NCBI RefSeq assembly: GCF_002591895.1
Contig: NZ_NISX01000006.1
Location: 124,001-188,000 of the forward strand
Source: Lacimicrobium alkaliphilum
GTDB taxonomy: Bacteria > Pseudomonadota > Gammaproteobacteria > Enterobacterales > Alteromonadaceae
Reading direction: 5' to 3'
Length of the DNA: 64,000 nt
The notes under the pieces were generated by a model. The model was not told the origin of the DNA and did no database searches. It worked only from the letters and a program-made list of their open reading frames with translations. The translations under genes were made by a program, and so were the position numbers. Position 1 is the stretch's first letter. Each line of letters starts with the position of its first letter. Positions 47,933 to 56,174 of this stretch are shown here, piece after piece.

Positions 47933-48361
47933 ATGGGCAGGATCCTTAAGCTGGCTTTAGTGTTAGTAAGTATAACCATGTTGCCGGCCTTCGCCGTGCA
48001 GCAAATAGAATCCCGCGAGGGATATTTTGTATTGGAACTGCCTGAAGATCGAAAAACCTATGATGGTCTGGAAATCGTTGAACTGAATCAGAGTACTCAG
48101 AGCGCGGAATTTAACAACGCCCAGCGCTTTGACATCAGTGGGCAGCAGCAGGCAACACTGTCTGGTTTCGCTGACGGGCATTACCAGGCCCGGATAACAG
48201 ACAGTTCAGGCAAGAATCCGCCACAGTTAATCGCTGAAATTGAAATCAGACATCGGTCTCTGACTCAGGCGCTGGTGTTATTTGTTGTTGGTCTGGCCGC
48301 GTTTCTGTTACTGGCGATTCTGCTACTGCGGTTTAATCGCGAGGGCATCGAGCATGATTGA
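47933..48361 (+). CDS. Single-span membrane protein with periplasmic domain, symporter-linked
   Basis: A 142-residue protein: a signal peptide (MGRILKLALVLVSITMLPAF), a periplasmic beta-rich part of about 85 residues (VLELPEDRKTYDGLEIVELN, then SGQQQATLSGFADGHYQARI), and a C-terminal membrane helix (ALVLFVVGLAAFLLLAILLL). ATG 47933 has AGGGG upstream; the longer frame from 47849 lacks a ribosome site and has no signal peptide. The gene overlaps the symporter start by eight bases, so the two are coupled and probably act together. I do not recognise a named family. Confidence 0.75.
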   Translation: MGRILKLALVLVSITMLPAFAVQQIESREGYFVLELPEDRKTYDGLEIVELNQSTQSAEFNNAQRFDISGQQQATLSGFADGHYQARITDSSGKNPPQLIAEIEIRHRSLTQALVLFVVGLAAFLLLAILLLRFNREGIEHD

Positions 48362-49784
48362 AGCGCAATTAGACTGGTCGCTGGCACTGGCGATACTGGT
48401 AGGTTTCGGTGTGTTATGGGTGGCGTTTGGCTGGTACCTGGGGCGTGATAACCGCAGTATTGACGATTACGCCCTGGCCGGACGTAATGTCGGCTTCGCG
48501 TTTGCTACAGCGACCGCCATGGCCACCTGGATCACCAGTAATACCACGTTAGTGGCCCCACAGCTGGCTTATCAGTTTGGCATCTGGGGAATGATCGGCT
48601 ACAGCATGGCGGCACTGGGCCTGATACTCTTCGCGCCCATGGCCCAGCGGATCAAATCGTTGATGCCCCATGGCTTTACCAGTGGAGACTTTATCCGCAC
48701 CCGTTATGGTAAAAGTGCCTGGGCGATGTTTATGATTATCTCGGTATTTTATGCCATGGGCTGGCTTGTCAGCCTGGGCATGGCAGGTGGGATTCTCTTA
48801 TCTTCGTTAAGTGACCTGAGCTATCACACCGGCATGTCTGCCATCCTCATTATCTGCGTGCTTTACACTCTTTTGGGAGGCCTCAAGGCTGTTATTGCTA
48901 CCGATTTCGTGCAGTCCATTCTGATTCTGACCGGCGTGGTCATCATTGCCTGGGTGTGTATTGATACGGTAGGCATTGGAGAAATTCACCAGCAAGTGAG
49001 CGATTTCCAACCAGAATTGCTTAATGTAGCTTTTCCTGCCGCCATTATGTTCCTGTTTAACAATATCTTTTTTGGAATTGGCGAGATATTTCATTCCAAT
49101 GTCTGGTGGTCGCGGGCCTTTGCATTTAAAACCGGTGTGGGTAAACGGGCCTTTTTGTTGGGTGGTTTACTGTGGCTGCCGATCCCGATTGTGACCGGCT
49201 TTGTGGCGCTGGCAGCTTTGTCATTGGGTATTATTCCACCCAGTGCCGATATGGTGGGCCCGCTGGTAGCGGCGAAGCTATTGGGTAGTATTGGCGCCAT
49301 ATTCGTGTTTGTGGTGGTGTTTTCTGCACTGGCATCAAGTATGGACTCGTTACTGGCCGCCACCTCGGATCTCATTACTCAGGATGGCTATAAACGCCTT
49401 ATTAATCCCAGGGCAGACAGCGATACTCTGCTCAAAGCCAGCAAACGCATTGTTATCGGGTTAGGGGTATTGACCTGGTTATTATGTCTGCCCAAGGTGG
49501 CGACCCTGGGGGCCTTACTCAACTTCACCGGTGCCTTTGTGGCTTCGGCTATCTGGCCTATTGTCTTTGGCCTGTATCACCCGGGCCTGACCGGTCGGTT
49601 TGCGACCGCAGCTATGGCATTAGGCACTATTACCGGTCTCGTGCTTTACTTTGTTATTGGTTTTTATGTGGCGGCGATAAGTGCCTGCCTGATGTCTTTG
49701 GCCGTATGTTTGCTCGGTTTGTGGCTTGCCCCCGGTAAGTTCGACTGGCAAACCTTTAAGGAGCCTGACAATGTACCTGAGTGA
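48354..49784 (+). CDS. Sodium:solute symporter family transporter
   Basis: A 476-residue inner-membrane protein with about 13 helices. The start of the SSS core is DDYALAGRNVGFAFATATAM, followed by ATWITSNTTLVAPQLAYQFG; GGLKAVIATDFVQSILILTG is the conserved SSS segment of helix 6-7; ALASSMDSLLAATSDLITQD contains the sodium-site serine/threonine of helix 8. Substrates of the family include proline, urea, allantoin and other small solutes. Embedded in an operon with a carbamoyltransferase-like and an AsnB-like gene, so an amino acid or ureido compound is a fair guess. Start chosen at ATG 48354 because the frame before has no ribosome site. Confidence 0.9.
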   Translation: MIEAQLDWSLALAILVGFGVLWVAFGWYLGRDNRSIDDYALAGRNVGFAFATATAMATWITSNTTLVAPQLAYQFGIWGMIGYSMAALGLILFAPMAQRIKSLMPHGFTSGDFIRTRYGKSAWAMFMIISVFYAMGWLVSLGMAGGILLSSLSDLSYHTGMSAILIICVLYTLLGGLKAVIATDFVQSILILTGVVIIAWVCIDTVGIGEIHQQVSDFQPELLNVAFPAAIMFLFNNIFFGIGEIFHSNVWWSRAFAFKTGVGKRAFLLGGLLWLPIPIVTGFVALAALSLGIIPPSADMVGPLVAAKLLGSIGAIFVFVVVFSALASSMDSLLAATSDLITQDGYKRLINPRADSDTLLKASKRIVIGLGVLTWLLCLPKVATLGALLNFTGAFVASAIWPIVFGLYHPGLTGRFATAAMALGTITGLVLYFVIGFYVAAISACLMSLAVCLLGLWLAPGKFDWQTFKEPDNVPE

Positions 49785-49893
49785 GACGTTATTAACCTTA
49801 CTGGTGTTAGTGGCATGCGCTGGCGCTGCACTGGCTCCGATTATTTTATTGCTGCTGTATAAGCGCGATCTGAAGGATAAGTCGTTATGGTAG
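49771..49893 (+). CDS. 40-residue membrane protein coupled to the symporter
   Basis: A very short protein: MYLSETLLTLLVLVACAGAA, then LAPIILLLLYKRDLKDKSLW. One hydrophobic helix with a basic cytoplasmic tail. AAGGAG is seven bases before its ATG, and the frame overlaps the symporter stop by 14 bases and the following carbamoyltransferase start by seven, so it is firmly embedded in the operon. It may be a small accessory subunit of the symporter. Missed by ordinary length cut-offs; no family known to me. Confidence 0.75.
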   Translation: MYLSETLLTLLVLVACAGAALAPIILLLLYKRDLKDKSLW

Positions 49894-50960
49894 ATCCCAA
49901 AATCGAACAGGTAGTTCAGTTCGAGCGAACCCGACCTGATGTAAGAGGTGATGCGCACCCCAAAAAATTATTGCGGGCTATTGAAGAAGATGGTGACAAT
50001 CTGGCCAAGCTTTCAGATCAGCATATATTTTCGTCTGACCAGTTTGATCGGGGAACGCTGCTGCAGTTGTTCCGGCTGGCGGCTAAGTATGAAGCTAATC
50101 CGGGGCGTTTCAGTACCTCGCTGAATGGCCAGATACTGATCTCTGCTTTTTACGAGCCCAGTACACGTACCCGTCTGTCCTTTGAGAGTGCGTGGCATCG
50201 TCTTGGTGGCGATATTATGTCAATTACCGACAGGTCAACCACCGGTATTGCCAAGGGTGAATCCCTCGGTGATGTAGCGGAAATGTTTAATAACTATGGC
50301 GACTGTGTGGTACTGCGTGATTCACAGGAAGGTTCAGTAAAAGAAATGATGAATGCCTTGCGCATTCCCATTATAAATGCCGGGAACGGGATTGATGAGC
50401 ACCCTACGCAGGCGCTGGCTGACTTGTATACCATCTTCAAGTGGCGGCCGGATCTGGTTACAGATAATCCGGGCGAACCGCTCAACTTGTGCCTGGTTGG
50501 GTTGCCATCAAAAATGCGTACCGTGCGCAGCTTGTTAAAGCTGCTGTGTGATTTCCCGGAAGTGTTTGCCTCTGTCACTATTGTGAATGATTTCAGTCGT
50601 GAAGAAATGTTTGCACCGGGGCAACTTGAACAACTCGAAGAGTCTGGATTGAAAATTCATACCGCCGGTGACCTGGACAAGGTATTGCCCGAGGCCGATG
50701 TGGTATACATCAATGCCATCTCCTGGGAGGACAACTCGTTTAAGGAATATGGCAAGGTATTTCATATTGATGCCAAATCGCCATTGAAAGAAAACGCCAT
50801 TGTGTTGCATCCCCTGGCGCGTGGTGAAGAACTGTGCACCAGTCTCGATGGCACAAGCCACAACTGGTATTTCTCACAGGCAAGGGGCGCCGTGTTTTTA
50901 AGAATGGCTTTGCTGACTTGTCTTGTACAGCGGGCCGAGCGGGTGCTGGACGTGATTTAA
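49887..50960 (+). CDS. Aspartate/ornithine carbamoyltransferase family protein, altered acceptor site
   Basis: A 357-residue enzyme. The carbamoyl-phosphate site is intact: STRTRLSFE at residues 92-100, Lys123 in STTGIAKGES (the 80s-loop lysine of ATCase), HPTQAL at 172-177. The HPLAR motif at 308-312 aligns with the HPLPR of ATCase. Two acceptor-side features differ: the R-H-P of ATCase (His134) is R-D-S at 144-146, and the RVQ-type loop that holds the carboxylates of aspartate (Arg229, Gln231 in E. coli) reads INAISWEDNSF at 275-285. An N-terminal extension of about 45 residues is also unusual. So it probably transfers a carbamoyl group to, or from, something other than aspartate. It is preceded by AAGGA. 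Confidence 0.85.
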   Translation: MVDPKIEQVVQFERTRPDVRGDAHPKKLLRAIEEDGDNLAKLSDQHIFSSDQFDRGTLLQLFRLAAKYEANPGRFSTSLNGQILISAFYEPSTRTRLSFESAWHRLGGDIMSITDRSTTGIAKGESLGDVAEMFNNYGDCVVLRDSQEGSVKEMMNALRIPIINAGNGIDEHPTQALADLYTIFKWRPDLVTDNPGEPLNLCLVGLPSKMRTVRSLLKLLCDFPEVFASVTIVNDFSREEMFAPGQLEQLEESGLKIHTAGDLDKVLPEADVVYINAISWEDNSFKEYGKVFHIDAKSPLKENAIVLHPLARGEELCTSLDGTSHNWYFSQARGAVFLRMALLTCLVQRAERVLDVI

Positions 50961-51034
50961 GGTTTTCAGCTATCACAAAGCAGAACATCCTTGCTGATAA
51001 CGTATGACTGAAAACTGACAACTTAGGAGTATTT

Positions 51035-53044
51035 ATGTGCGGAATAGCTGGCATCTTTGCCAACACCCCTGAGCGTGAAATAGATTCACAAATACTGGTC
51101 AATATGGCGGCTATAATGCATCACAGAGGGCCGGACAATTACGGATATTGTAACCCTAAGGAAGTGGGGGTTGGGTTCAGCCATGCCCGTTTGTCGATTA
51201 TTGACCTGAACGAAAGCCGTGGCCGTCAACCCTTTTTCCTGCATGGTGGCAGGGTGATTTTCGCCCACAATGGTGAATTTTATGATTATCAGCGCCTGCG
51301 CGGTGAGCTGACAGCGGAAGGCGAATATTTCGAAACTAAAAGTGATTCAGAAATTGTACCCCATCTGTACCTGCGAGAGGGGATGGATGAAACCCTGAAA
51401 CACCTGCGCGGTGAGTTTGCCTTTTCTTTGTATGATGAGCAGCAGGACGCACTGTACCTGGTCAGAGATCGCTTCGGCATTAAGCCGCTGTACTGGACCC
51501 AAACTAATAACCATATTGTGTTTGGCTCTGAGGTGAAAACGGTACTGGCCCATCCTGAAGTGAACGCAGAATTTGACAGTCACGGTTTGTTTCATCAGCT
51601 TATTCAGGTGATGGTGCCGGGTACTACGGCTTTTAAGGGTGTGCATCAGGTTGAACCGGGTTACATGCTCAAAATTACCCGTAAAGATGGCAAGTTCAAT
51701 ATCGAGAAAACCAAATACTGGGATATGGATTTCCCCACCCCTGAACAGCGCCCGCGTATGGACGATGATTATTACATTAAAGGCGTTCGTGACCAGCTGT
51801 TAGAGGCCGTTCAACTTCGCCTTACTGCGGATGTGCCGGTAGGGTGCTATCTTTCGGGGGGCATTGATTCCTGTTCCATTCTTGGCCTGGCATCGGCCGC
51901 GGCGCAGGATCCCATTCGCGCCTTTACCATCAGTTTCGATAACGATGAATATGATGAAGCCAGTATCGCCACTGAAATGGCCCGCGCCACGGGCGCCGAA
52001 CAGGATATCCTGAAACTTAATGCGGAGTTGTTGTATGACAATTTCTCCCGCACCATCTGGCACACTGAACGAACCATCTACAATACACTGGCGGTTGCCA
52101 AGCTGATGATGAGCCAGCATGTGACCCACAATGACTACAAAGTGGTGTTGACAGGCGAGGGGTCTGATGAACTCTTTGCGGGTTATCCGGCTTTCAGAAA
52201 AGACATGTTCCTGCATGGTATGGAAGGGCTGAATGCCGAGCAGGCGGCAGAATGGCAGCAAACTCTGGCCGAATCGAACAAACTGTTCCAGGGTGCGATG
52301 TTACCTAAAGACGAATATGTGTCTGAGAAGATTAATGCCAAAGTCGGCTTTACCCCCAGTTGTCTGCAACCCTGGCTGGGCTGTTCTGAGCTGGCCCGTA
52401 ATCTGTTGACGCCGGAAATTCGTGAAGAGCTGGCAGATTACGAGCCGGGCGAGGCGATTGCCGACAGACTGGACGAGGATTTTCTGACTGATCGCCATCC
52501 ATTGGACAAGGCGCAGTATGTGTGGATTAAAACCATGCTGGAAGGGCAGATTCTTACCTGGGGCGGAGACAGAGTGGATATGGCTAACTCTATGGAAGCA
52601 AGACCGCCGTTTCTGGATCACCATCTGGCTGAGTTTGCGGCCACCATTCCCCCTGAAATGCGCATTAAGGGCAGCAAGGAAAAATACGTATTACGCGAAG
52701 CCATGAAAGGCTTATTGCCTACGGTGTTGTATGAGCGCCAGAAATTTGCCTTTATGGCGCCGCCGGCACATACCGACGATAAAAAGTGGCAAAAGCTCAA
52801 AGGCCTGTTTGAACGTTATGCTTCAAAAGAAAAGCTGGAAAAGGCTGGCTTTATCGATGCGGATTATGTGCAGACCCTGATGCGAAAACAGGAGAGCCGT
52901 GATACCGACCCGGCCGACAAGGTACAAATTGACGCTGTACTTAACCATGTGCTCGGTGTGATGCTGTTACATCATCACTTTATCGAGCAGGATCTTCCTC
53001 AACTGGCCCATGATAAGGCGCAGGAATTAGGCTGGGTAGTTTAG
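51035..53044 (+). CDS. AsnB-like glutamine-dependent amidotransferase
   Basis: A 669-residue protein of the class B asparagine synthetase family. Cys2 is the glutaminase nucleophile (MCGIAGIF), with RGPDNYG and FAHNGEFYDY in the glutaminase domain; the synthetase domain has the PP-loop SGGIDSCS at 274-281, LTGEGSDELFAGYP, and MANSMEARPPFLDHHLAEFA. It makes an amide from a carboxylate with glutamine and ATP. It is longer than E. coli AsnB by about 115 residues. Position 74 bases after the carbamoyltransferase-like gene in the same operon suggests a joint pathway, so its acceptor may not be free aspartate. TTAGGAG precedes the ATG. Confidence 0.88.
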   Translation: MCGIAGIFANTPEREIDSQILVNMAAIMHHRGPDNYGYCNPKEVGVGFSHARLSIIDLNESRGRQPFFLHGGRVIFAHNGEFYDYQRLRGELTAEGEYFETKSDSEIVPHLYLREGMDETLKHLRGEFAFSLYDEQQDALYLVRDRFGIKPLYWTQTNNHIVFGSEVKTVLAHPEVNAEFDSHGLFHQLIQVMVPGTTAFKGVHQVEPGYMLKITRKDGKFNIEKTKYWDMDFPTPEQRPRMDDDYYIKGVRDQLLEAVQLRLTADVPVGCYLSGGIDSCSILGLASAAAQDPIRAFTISFDNDEYDEASIATEMARATGAEQDILKLNAELLYDNFSRTIWHTERTIYNTLAVAKLMMSQHVTHNDYKVVLTGEGSDELFAGYPAFRKDMFLHGMEGLNAEQAAEWQQTLAESNKLFQGAMLPKDEYVSEKINAKVGFTPSCLQPWLGCSELARNLLTPEIREELADYEPGEAIADRLDEDFLTDRHPLDKAQYVWIKTMLEGQILTWGGDRVDMANSMEARPPFLDHHLAEFAATIPPEMRIKGSKEKYVLREAMKGLLPTVLYERQKFAFMAPPAHTDDKKWQKLKGLFERYASKEKLEKAGFIDADYVQTLMRKQESRDTDPADKVQIDAVLNHVLGVMLLHHHFIEQDLPQLAHDKAQELGWVV

Positions 53045-53066
53045 GTTTTCTAAGGCAATTGTGGAC

Positions 53067-53390
53067 AGGCCGATACCCAGCCGGGTTCTCGGCCTGATCA
53101 TCAAAACACGCGGGTATTTAAAGATTGTCTCGCAGAGGCGCTAAGGCGCAGGGTTGGGTACCGCAGAGAAGGTACTTAGCGCTGAAATATACGGAGAAAG
53201 TAAACGAATTAACAAGCGTATAGATACACTTTATCAAATAATAGCAAAGCCCTAGCGTCTGTGCGCGAGATGAACCCCGCTCGCGTTTTTTATGTGGTTA
53301 GTGGTAAAAAGCATTCAACCACGAAAGGCACGAAAAGACACGAAAGAATACCACAAGCATCTTTCTTTGCGCCTTAGCGCCTCTGCGAGA
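53067..53390. repeat. Hairpin plus long inverted CTCTGCG-type repeat
   Basis: In the 451-base gap after the AsnB-like gene, a hairpin at 53067-53095 (AGGCCGA/TCGGCCT arms with an inner ACCC/GGGT pair) may end transcription. Then a perfect 23-base inverted repeat, arms at 53128-53150 and 53368-53390, is separated by 217 bases that include CCACGAAAGGCACGAAAAG near 53318. The arms belong to the same family as those near 11341, 37254 and 39017. No gene is seen in 53045-53495. Confidence 0.75.
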
Positions 53391-53495
53391 TAAATGCTTT
53401 TAGCTCTTGCAGCAGGAAAGAGGTTATTTGATATCGAGCCTCTTTAGCGCTTTGTTGTGCGCCTCACCCCGTTCTCTTTTGCCGACAGCCAACGC

Positions 53496-53915
53496 TTAAA
53501 GGGTAATGGAGTCGTACACTACAACCTTAGCCCACAGATGGGAGTATTGTTCGACAAACTCCTGATGCAGGGGATGAACCTGATAACTATTTTGCCCCTC
53601 TGTATTGTCAAAAAACATGGTCTCTGAAACCTGATAGCTGTTATCCACCACTTCTCGCTTTTCGGTAGAAGCCGGAACGCCGATCTGTAAACCGCGTATA
53701 CTTTCAATCCGGCGCAGGTCGTTGAGCCCCTCAACCAGCTTATCGCGATCCTCAATCGAATCTGGATTCTTAAGCCAGAAAAATACCTGATGAGTCAGTT
53801 TAGGTAACTGGCTACATATTTGTTGCGCACCTGCTTTTGCTTTGCCTGACAGCAGCGAGGCCGCGCCCAACACTGCAGTAGTGGAAAGAAAACGTCGGCG
53901 GGAAGTATCGGCCAT
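53496..53915 (-). CDS. Tat-exported Dabb (stress-responsive A/B barrel) protein
   Basis: A 139-residue protein. The N-terminus MADTSRRRFLSTTAVLGAAS carries a twin-arginine motif (RRRFL) and hydrophobic stretch, so export is by the Tat pathway. The remainder is a Dabb domain: HQVFFWLKNPDSIEDRDKLV, then ESIRGLQIGVPASTEKREV and VVDNSYQVSETMFF, ending YSHLWAKVVVYDS. Dabb proteins form dimeric alpha/beta barrels; the natural ligand is usually unknown. The start at 53915 has AGGAG upstream; a longer frame to 54029 overlaps the exchanger gene and lacks a ribosome site. Confidence 0.85.
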   Translation of the reverse strand: MADTSRRRFLSTTAVLGAASLLSGKAKAGAQQICSQLPKLTHQVFFWLKNPDSIEDRDKLVEGLNDLRRIESIRGLQIGVPASTEKREVVDNSYQVSETMFFDNTEGQNSYQVHPLHQEFVEQYSHLWAKVVVYDSITL

Positions 53916-54001
53916 GAGATGCTCCTGATTGAAACCTGCTTTCAAGTTACCAGAGTTATACCAATCCGCATAGATAATTGCCCACTGATTCCGGGCAAAT
54001 A

Positions 54002-55039
54002 TTACAAATTCTGGTCTATCAGCAGCCATGCTCCGCCAAGATAAAGCAGTATAAGCAATACGCTCTCCACGCCAATGCGCCCCGGGCCCTGGCGCTCTCG
54101 GCGGATCAGCCCCATCATCAGAATGCCAGACATTAATAACGTCAGGCCCGCCCAGAAGAGCGTGTCGTCGGTCATGGTGTGGTAAATAGAGCCTTTGCGA
54201 TAGGAGATGTCTGAAGCGGCAGTGAACAGGGTATCGAAGGCGTTGCCGCCAATAATACCGCCCACTGCCAGGGTGAGAGCGCCCCGTCTTACCGCAGCAA
54301 TTGAGGTCACCAGTTCAGGTATGGACGTGCTGATCGCGGTAAGCATTACCCCGACAATGGTCTGGGTCAATCCTGTCTGGGAGGCGATAACCGTCGCCGA
54401 AGGTTCTAAGGTCCAGCCTGCCACGCCGAGAATTACAAACAACAATGTAAATTCAGCCCAGAGTCGACCCATGGAGGACATCTGGCTGGTATCGTCTGGT
54501 TGGTCTTCCCGTGTTTCCCGTGTTCTGGTGGGGGCCCACATTGGTGAGATATGAGCACTCTGTGACAGATGGATACCATACATATATGCAATAAAAAGCA
54601 CAGGGGTGACCGGATGTACGCCCCAAAAGGTTACATCTGGCAGTAGTGGTGCGATCATAATTAACGCCAGCAGCGTAATCAGCAAGGCGTTTTGTATCAT
54701 GTTGGGCACTGACGCGGCGGCATGCTCCAGGTTGGCACGCCGATAAACCATGTCGGCAACTGCGAGGAAGAAGGTCTGCACGGCGATGCCGCCAAGGGCA
54801 TTACTGACAGCCAGTTCTGCATTGCCATTCCAGGCTGCGGTCACCGACAGCACCGAGCCACCAATGGATGTAGCCGCGCCAAGCAATACCGCACCCGCAG
54901 CAGCTTCGCCAATTCCGGTACGATCGGCCAACTGATCAACAATCAGTGTAATGCGGGTACCCGCCACCGCAATGACTAACGCGCAGGATGAGAATACCAG
55001 CAATGCCTGCATTAAGGTCCAGTTTTCGGGATTCAGCAA
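54002..55039 (-). CDS. Sodium/calcium exchanger family protein
   Basis: A 345-residue inner-membrane protein with about 10 helices in two homologous halves. The first alpha repeat is GAATSIGGSVLSVTAAWNGN with NALGGIAVQ; the second is AISTSIPELVTSIAAVRRG followed by GGIIGGNAFDTLF. These are the ion-coordinating repeats of the CaCA superfamily. The first repeat lacks the usual glutamate (SIGGS instead of SxPE), so calcium specificity is uncertain. The cytoplasmic loop between halves (RTRETREDQPDDTSQ) is short. Confidence 0.86.
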   Translation of the reverse strand: MLNPENWTLMQALLVFSSCALVIAVAGTRITLIVDQLADRTGIGEAAAGAVLLGAATSIGGSVLSVTAAWNGNAELAVSNALGGIAVQTFFLAVADMVYRRANLEHAAASVPNMIQNALLITLLALIMIAPLLPDVTFWGVHPVTPVLFIAYMYGIHLSQSAHISPMWAPTRTRETREDQPDDTSQMSSMGRLWAEFTLLFVILGVAGWTLEPSATVIASQTGLTQTIVGVMLTAISTSIPELVTSIAAVRRGALTLAVGGIIGGNAFDTLFTAASDISYRKGSIYHTMTDDTLFWAGLTLLMSGILMMGLIRRERQGPGRIGVESVLLILLYLGGAWLLIDQNL

Positions 55040-55143
55040 CTATGCGCTCCTTATCTTACTGAGTATTATCTCATTTCTACTGACCGTAATATAATACACT
55101 CAGTAGTATTTGTATGGCGCTCTAGGGCAGCAGAGAAAAGTAT

Positions 55144-55458
55144 ATGAAAGAAAGTGACTGGAAAAAGTTTAAAATAATCAAAGAAAAAGCCATTGAACGA
55201 TTCTGCACTGAGACGCTGGAAGAGTTCGGGCAGATTATATCGAACAGCGAAGAGCATATTCATAACCGTTACCTTCAGCTCTATACACAGGTGCAGGATC
55301 GAAATAAAGAGATGGCGCGGATATTTGACGGCCACAGCAGAAATAATGCGTGGTGCCAGCTTATTGCAATGCGGGCCAGAGGTCTGGCAGATGAATCATT
55401 GTTAGCCGAATTGTCTGAGGAATTTCTTCAGCAAACTGATCCCAAGCGTTTTGGCTAA
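55144..55458 (+). CDS. Hypothetical soluble helical protein
   Basis: A 104-residue charged, helical protein beginning MKESDWKKFKIIKEKAIERF with CTETLEEFGQIISN and ending EFLQQTDPKRFG. GCAGAGAAAAG precedes the ATG. Proteins of this appearance are common in gammaproteobacteria and often annotated only as hypothetical. No catalytic motif is visible. It is single between the exchanger (divergent) and a repeat patch. Confidence 0.8.
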   Translation: MKESDWKKFKIIKEKAIERFCTETLEEFGQIISNSEEHIHNRYLQLYTQVQDRNKEMARIFDGHSRNNAWCQLIAMRARGLADESLLAELSEEFLQQTDPKRFG

Positions 55459-55463
55459 AGGTT

Positions 55464-55600
55464 TTTCAAGCACGAAAGGCATTAAATGACACAAAAAAAT
55501 ACCAGAAGCACCGCCAGCCTGGCCCAATAAATTGGGCCCCGTGTAGGGTTGAATTTATTCGACAAATATCCTGAGGCGGTCCATTAGATTGGGCTCTACA
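55464..55600. repeat. REP cluster and CACGAAAG-type repeat
   Basis: At 55464-55504, TTTCAAGCACGAAAGGCATT resembles phrases near 46407 and 53318. The palindrome GGCCCAATAAATTGGGCC lies at 55521-55538, followed by a GTAG-REP at 55543-55563 and an inverted REP end at 55580-55599 (GGGCTCTAC). The block occupies the gap between the hypothetical protein and the next convergent gene. Confidence 0.72.
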
Positions 55601-55619
55601 GGGGCAACACAGCGTAGAG

Positions 55620-56072
55620 TCAGTCAAAATGCAGTTTGGGTTTTTTACGCAGCGCGTAAAATGCCCATCCGCCAATCAATCCGGACAGTGCCTGTAACGC
55701 CAGACCGGTATTGCTTCTGGCTCCGGCAATCAGGGTGATGTCCATAATCGGCTGCATTGCCATCACAATACTGAGCATAGCCAATGCGCCTGCTACGGGA
55801 TAAAGCAGTCCTCCCGGGGTGCCGGTTTTTTTGCATACCCATCCGCCAAAACACAACGCAATCAGCATTCCCACGGCGATAACGGCGCCATAGCCTGGTA
55901 ATAATCCCCACCAGTCACTCAGCGTCATTTGCAGGCGTTCAAAAGGGGGAATGACAATACCCTGTTGTTCCAGACCAGATAGCACCATCTGACTGTGGGC
56001 GATACTGGCAAAGGTAAAGGTTGTCAGCCAGGCGAGAATAAAGCGAAGCGTCAATCGGGCAAATTTTTCCAT
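55620..56072 (-). CDS. Hypothetical four-helix membrane protein
   Basis: A 150-residue protein with four hydrophobic helices: residues about 8-28 (LRFILAWLTTFTFASIAHS), 55-80, 90-107 and 120-140 (GLALQALSGLIGGWAFYALR), ending in a basic tail (RKKPKLHFD). The pattern suggests an integral inner-membrane protein. I do not recognise a named family and there is no operon partner. Confidence 0.75.
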   Translation of the reverse strand: MEKFARLTLRFILAWLTTFTFASIAHSQMVLSGLEQQGIVIPPFERLQMTLSDWWGLLPGYGAVIAVGMLIALCFGGWVCKKTGTPGGLLYPVAGALAMLSIVMAMQPIMDITLIAGARSNTGLALQALSGLIGGWAFYALRKKPKLHFD

Positions 56073-56174
56073 TAGGTGTACTCTTTAAGCATTCGGCCTA
56101 AAATCTAAGTAAAACAAATAATTGCATAGTTGGTGAATAATTAACACACTGTCTGAAAACGCTGAGGAATATCT

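Noticed and set aside
56144-56162. Possible PhoB box before the PQQ sugar dehydrogenase (CTGTCTGAAAACGCTGAG)
   Set aside because: Only the first heptamer partly matches and the second does not; no -10 at the expected distance.
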